Shown here in pieces: positions 62,976-64,000 of a stretch of DNA of 64,000 nt. The notes under the pieces were generated by a model. The model saw nothing but the letters and a program-made list of their open reading frames with translations. It was not told the DNA's origin and ran no database searches. The position numbers and the translations under genes were made by a program. The DNA is taken from contig NZ_QJHL01000002.1 of NCBI RefSeq assembly GCF_003202405.1, positions 558,001 through 622,000 of the forward strand, in the 5' to 3' direction. Source of the DNA: Flavobacterium hydrophilum (lineage in GTDB: Bacteria > Bacteroidota > Bacteroidia > Flavobacteriales > Flavobacteriaceae). Positions within the stretch are counted from its first letter, which is position 1. The number at the start of each line of letters is the position of its first letter.

Positions 62976-63026
62976 TTACAAAAACACATCAAACAATAAA
63001 TTAATACTTTACAAAAACACATCAAA
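62976..63026. promoter_or_regulatory. 18-bp direct repeat, candidate operator
   Basis: TTACAAAAACACATCAAA occurs exactly at 62976-62993 and 63009-63026. The 33-bp period equals about three helical turns, so both copies face the same side of the DNA. The nearer copy ends 11 bp upstream of the candidate susC -33 TTG, a classic activator position. Confidence 0.65.
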
Positions 63027-63226
63027 ATAATTTTAAAACTTTGATTATTAGATATTTGTAAATATATTTCTATTGTTATAATAATGTTAATTATTAAAAA
63101 AAAACACTACATTTATTAAAAAGCAATTATAAGGCTTTCAAATACGTTTTATACATATTGATTATTTTAATAAATGTGAGAATTACAATTAAAAAGCATT
63201 AATAATAAAAAAGGGTTACAAAAGTT

Positions 63227-64000
63227 ATGAAATTCGCAAACTGTTTTTTTTACATGTTTATATTACTGTGTGCTAATGGCGTTTTTTGTCAGGTTAAAGA
63301 CATAGGAATGCCTAATATTAAAAATTACAAAAGGACAGAATACAAGGGAGGAACTCAAAACTGGAGCATTGAACAGGATAAAAACGGTAATATTTATTTT
63401 GCAAATAACAGTGGACTAATTCAATTTGACGGTTCAACCTGGCGCAAGTATTCTTTACCAAATAATACTGCGATAAGAAGTTTAAAAATTGATGATTCCG
63501 GAAAAATTTTTGTTGGAGGAAATAATGAATTCGGTTATTTTAAAGCAGGAGAAAAAGGAGAATTAAAATATTATTCGCTTTCAAAATTAATCAGCGCTAA
63601 TGATAGTCGGGATATAAATTTAATCTGGAGAATACACATTTTTAAAGGCGAAGTAATTTTTCAATCTTTCACAAAAGCACTTTTTTACAAAAACAATAAA
63701 ATTAGTATTCTAAATGCACCAAGGAAGTTTCAGTTTTCTTTTGTAGTGAAAAATCGGCTTTACTTTCAGGATAAAGTATTGGGAATTTTAGAATTTAAGA
63801 ATCAAAAATTATATCCTTTAAAAGGAACAAAGGTTCTTAATGATAAAGAAATTTGGGCGATGTTTCCATTACCGAATAATAAGATTCTTTTGGCAACACT
63901 GGAAAAAGGTCTTTTTGTTTACGATTTTAATAATGTAACAGAATGGAACAATGAAGCAAATAACTTTATAAAAAAGAATACTTCTCTTGGCGGAGCAATC
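63227..64000 (+). CDS. PUL sensor/regulator with propeller domain (triple-tyrosine type), 3' end outside the window
   Basis: An uninterrupted frame starts at ATG 63227 and runs through the right edge (258 codons visible). It begins with a signal peptide (MKFANCFFYMFILLCANGVFC) and then propeller-like repeats: 'GTQNWSIEQDKNGNIYFANNSGLIQFDGSTWRKY', 'IRSLKIDDSGKIFVGGNNEFGYF', 'NNKILLATLEKGLFVYDF'. This beginning matches Bacteroidota regulators that sense ligand in the periplasm and carry a triple-tyrosine motif, a membrane helix and a LuxR-type HTH at the C-terminus. The C-terminal half lies outside the window, so the output domain is inferred. It is divergent from susC, the usual PUL regulator position. 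Confidence 0.75.
   Translation, partial: MKFANCFFYMFILLCANGVFCQVKDIGMPNIKNYKRTEYKGGTQNWSIEQDKNGNIYFANNSGLIQFDGSTWRKYSLPNNTAIRSLKIDDSGKIFVGGNNEFGYFKAGEKGELKYYSLSKLISANDSRDINLIWRIHIFKGEVIFQSFTKALFYKNNKISILNAPRKFQFSFVVKNRLYFQDKVLGILEFKNQKLYPLKGTKVLNDKEIWAMFPLPNNKILLATLEKGLFVYDFNNVTEWNNEANNFIKKNTSLGGAI

Larger units (their letters stand above)
62895..63226. other. Divergent control region of the PUL (332 bp)
   Basis: This AT-rich intergenic region lies between susC (minus) and the regulator gene (plus). It holds a candidate susC promoter, two copies of an 18-bp direct repeat, and no ORF. No clear TAnnTTTG is seen for the regulator. Confidence 0.7.

Noticed and set aside
62976..63026. 18-bp direct repeats as insertion-sequence or CRISPR ends
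   Set aside because: Only two copies with a 15-bp AT-rich spacer, no transposase and no terminal inverted repeats. The promoter-proximal position favours an operator.
1..64000. tRNA, rRNA or prophage genes
   Set aside because: No tRNA-like cloverleaf with CCA-type ends, no rRNA sequence and no phage structural genes or integrase were recognised when reading both strands. A covariance-model scan would be the decisive check.

Overview
This window is typical Flavobacteriia (Bacteroidota) chromosome, most likely Flavobacterium. The evidence is a low-GC, A-rich sequence, a -7 element of the form TAnnTTTG before many genes, several TTG or GTG starts, and family-specific markers: XrtF exosortase, PorT of the type IX secretion system, TamL, a HYC_CC_PP protein, a SusC/SusD pair and DUF4421, DUF5686 and 2TM proteins. 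I see no rRNA, tRNA, CRISPR array, prophage or insertion sequence. The species cannot be named from the sequence alone.

Layout. 1-4.9 kb: a MORN/YwqK-like fragment, a free methionine sulfoxide reductase-type GAF protein, the XrtF exosortase pair, and a three-gene metal-related set (HYC_CC_PP protein, TonB-dependent receptor with a Cys-Cys plug, secreted HMA protein). 5-15.6 kb: membrane and housekeeping genes (DedA, DUF937, DUF456, a GT2/flippase-like pair, ruvC, hemW, a cyclase-family hydrolase, DUF4421, GNAT, DUF4260, MmcQ/YjbR, a PH/SHOCT protein). 15.7-21.4 kb: the complete rod-shape operon mreB-mreC-mreD-mrdA-rodA on the minus strand. 21.4-32 kb: purH, an ABC permease, accD, fbaA, tamL, a TrmH-type methyltransferase, and ubiE-porT. 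32-37.5 kb: dfrA and thyA with small genes between them, a bifunctional nuclease, and etfB-etfA. 37.8-48.6 kb: a large unknown lipoprotein, pdhB, a DUF5686 outer-membrane protein, an acyltransferase, a HhH-GPD glycosylase, soluble pyrophosphatase and a membrane pyrophosphatase with an odd C-terminus.

48.7-64 kb is a polysaccharide utilization locus on the minus strand: SusC, SusD, two GH30, GH3, GH5 with a CBM6-like domain, and a second GH3. A divergent sensor/regulator gene of the propeller/triple-tyrosine type runs off the right edge. The enzyme set (paired GH30 and GH3, no GH16) points to a beta-glucan with 1,6 linkages. The SusC/SusD pair would import oligosaccharides. The lipidated GH30 would act at the surface or outer membrane, and the secreted GH30, GH5 and GH3 enzymes would finish degradation in the periplasm. 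A perfect 18-bp direct repeat with 33-bp periodicity lies just upstream of a candidate susC promoter and is a good operator candidate. Hairpins after susD could set the SusCD-to-enzyme ratio.

The most unusual points are the susC operator candidate, the metal-related triad, the eight-cysteine tail on the membrane pyrophosphatase, an AccD without zinc-ribbon cysteines, an unknown lipoprotein with an internal hydrophobic hairpin, a perfect 16-bp hairpin between mreB and mreC, and an intergenic-type repeat translated inside a glycosyltransferase.
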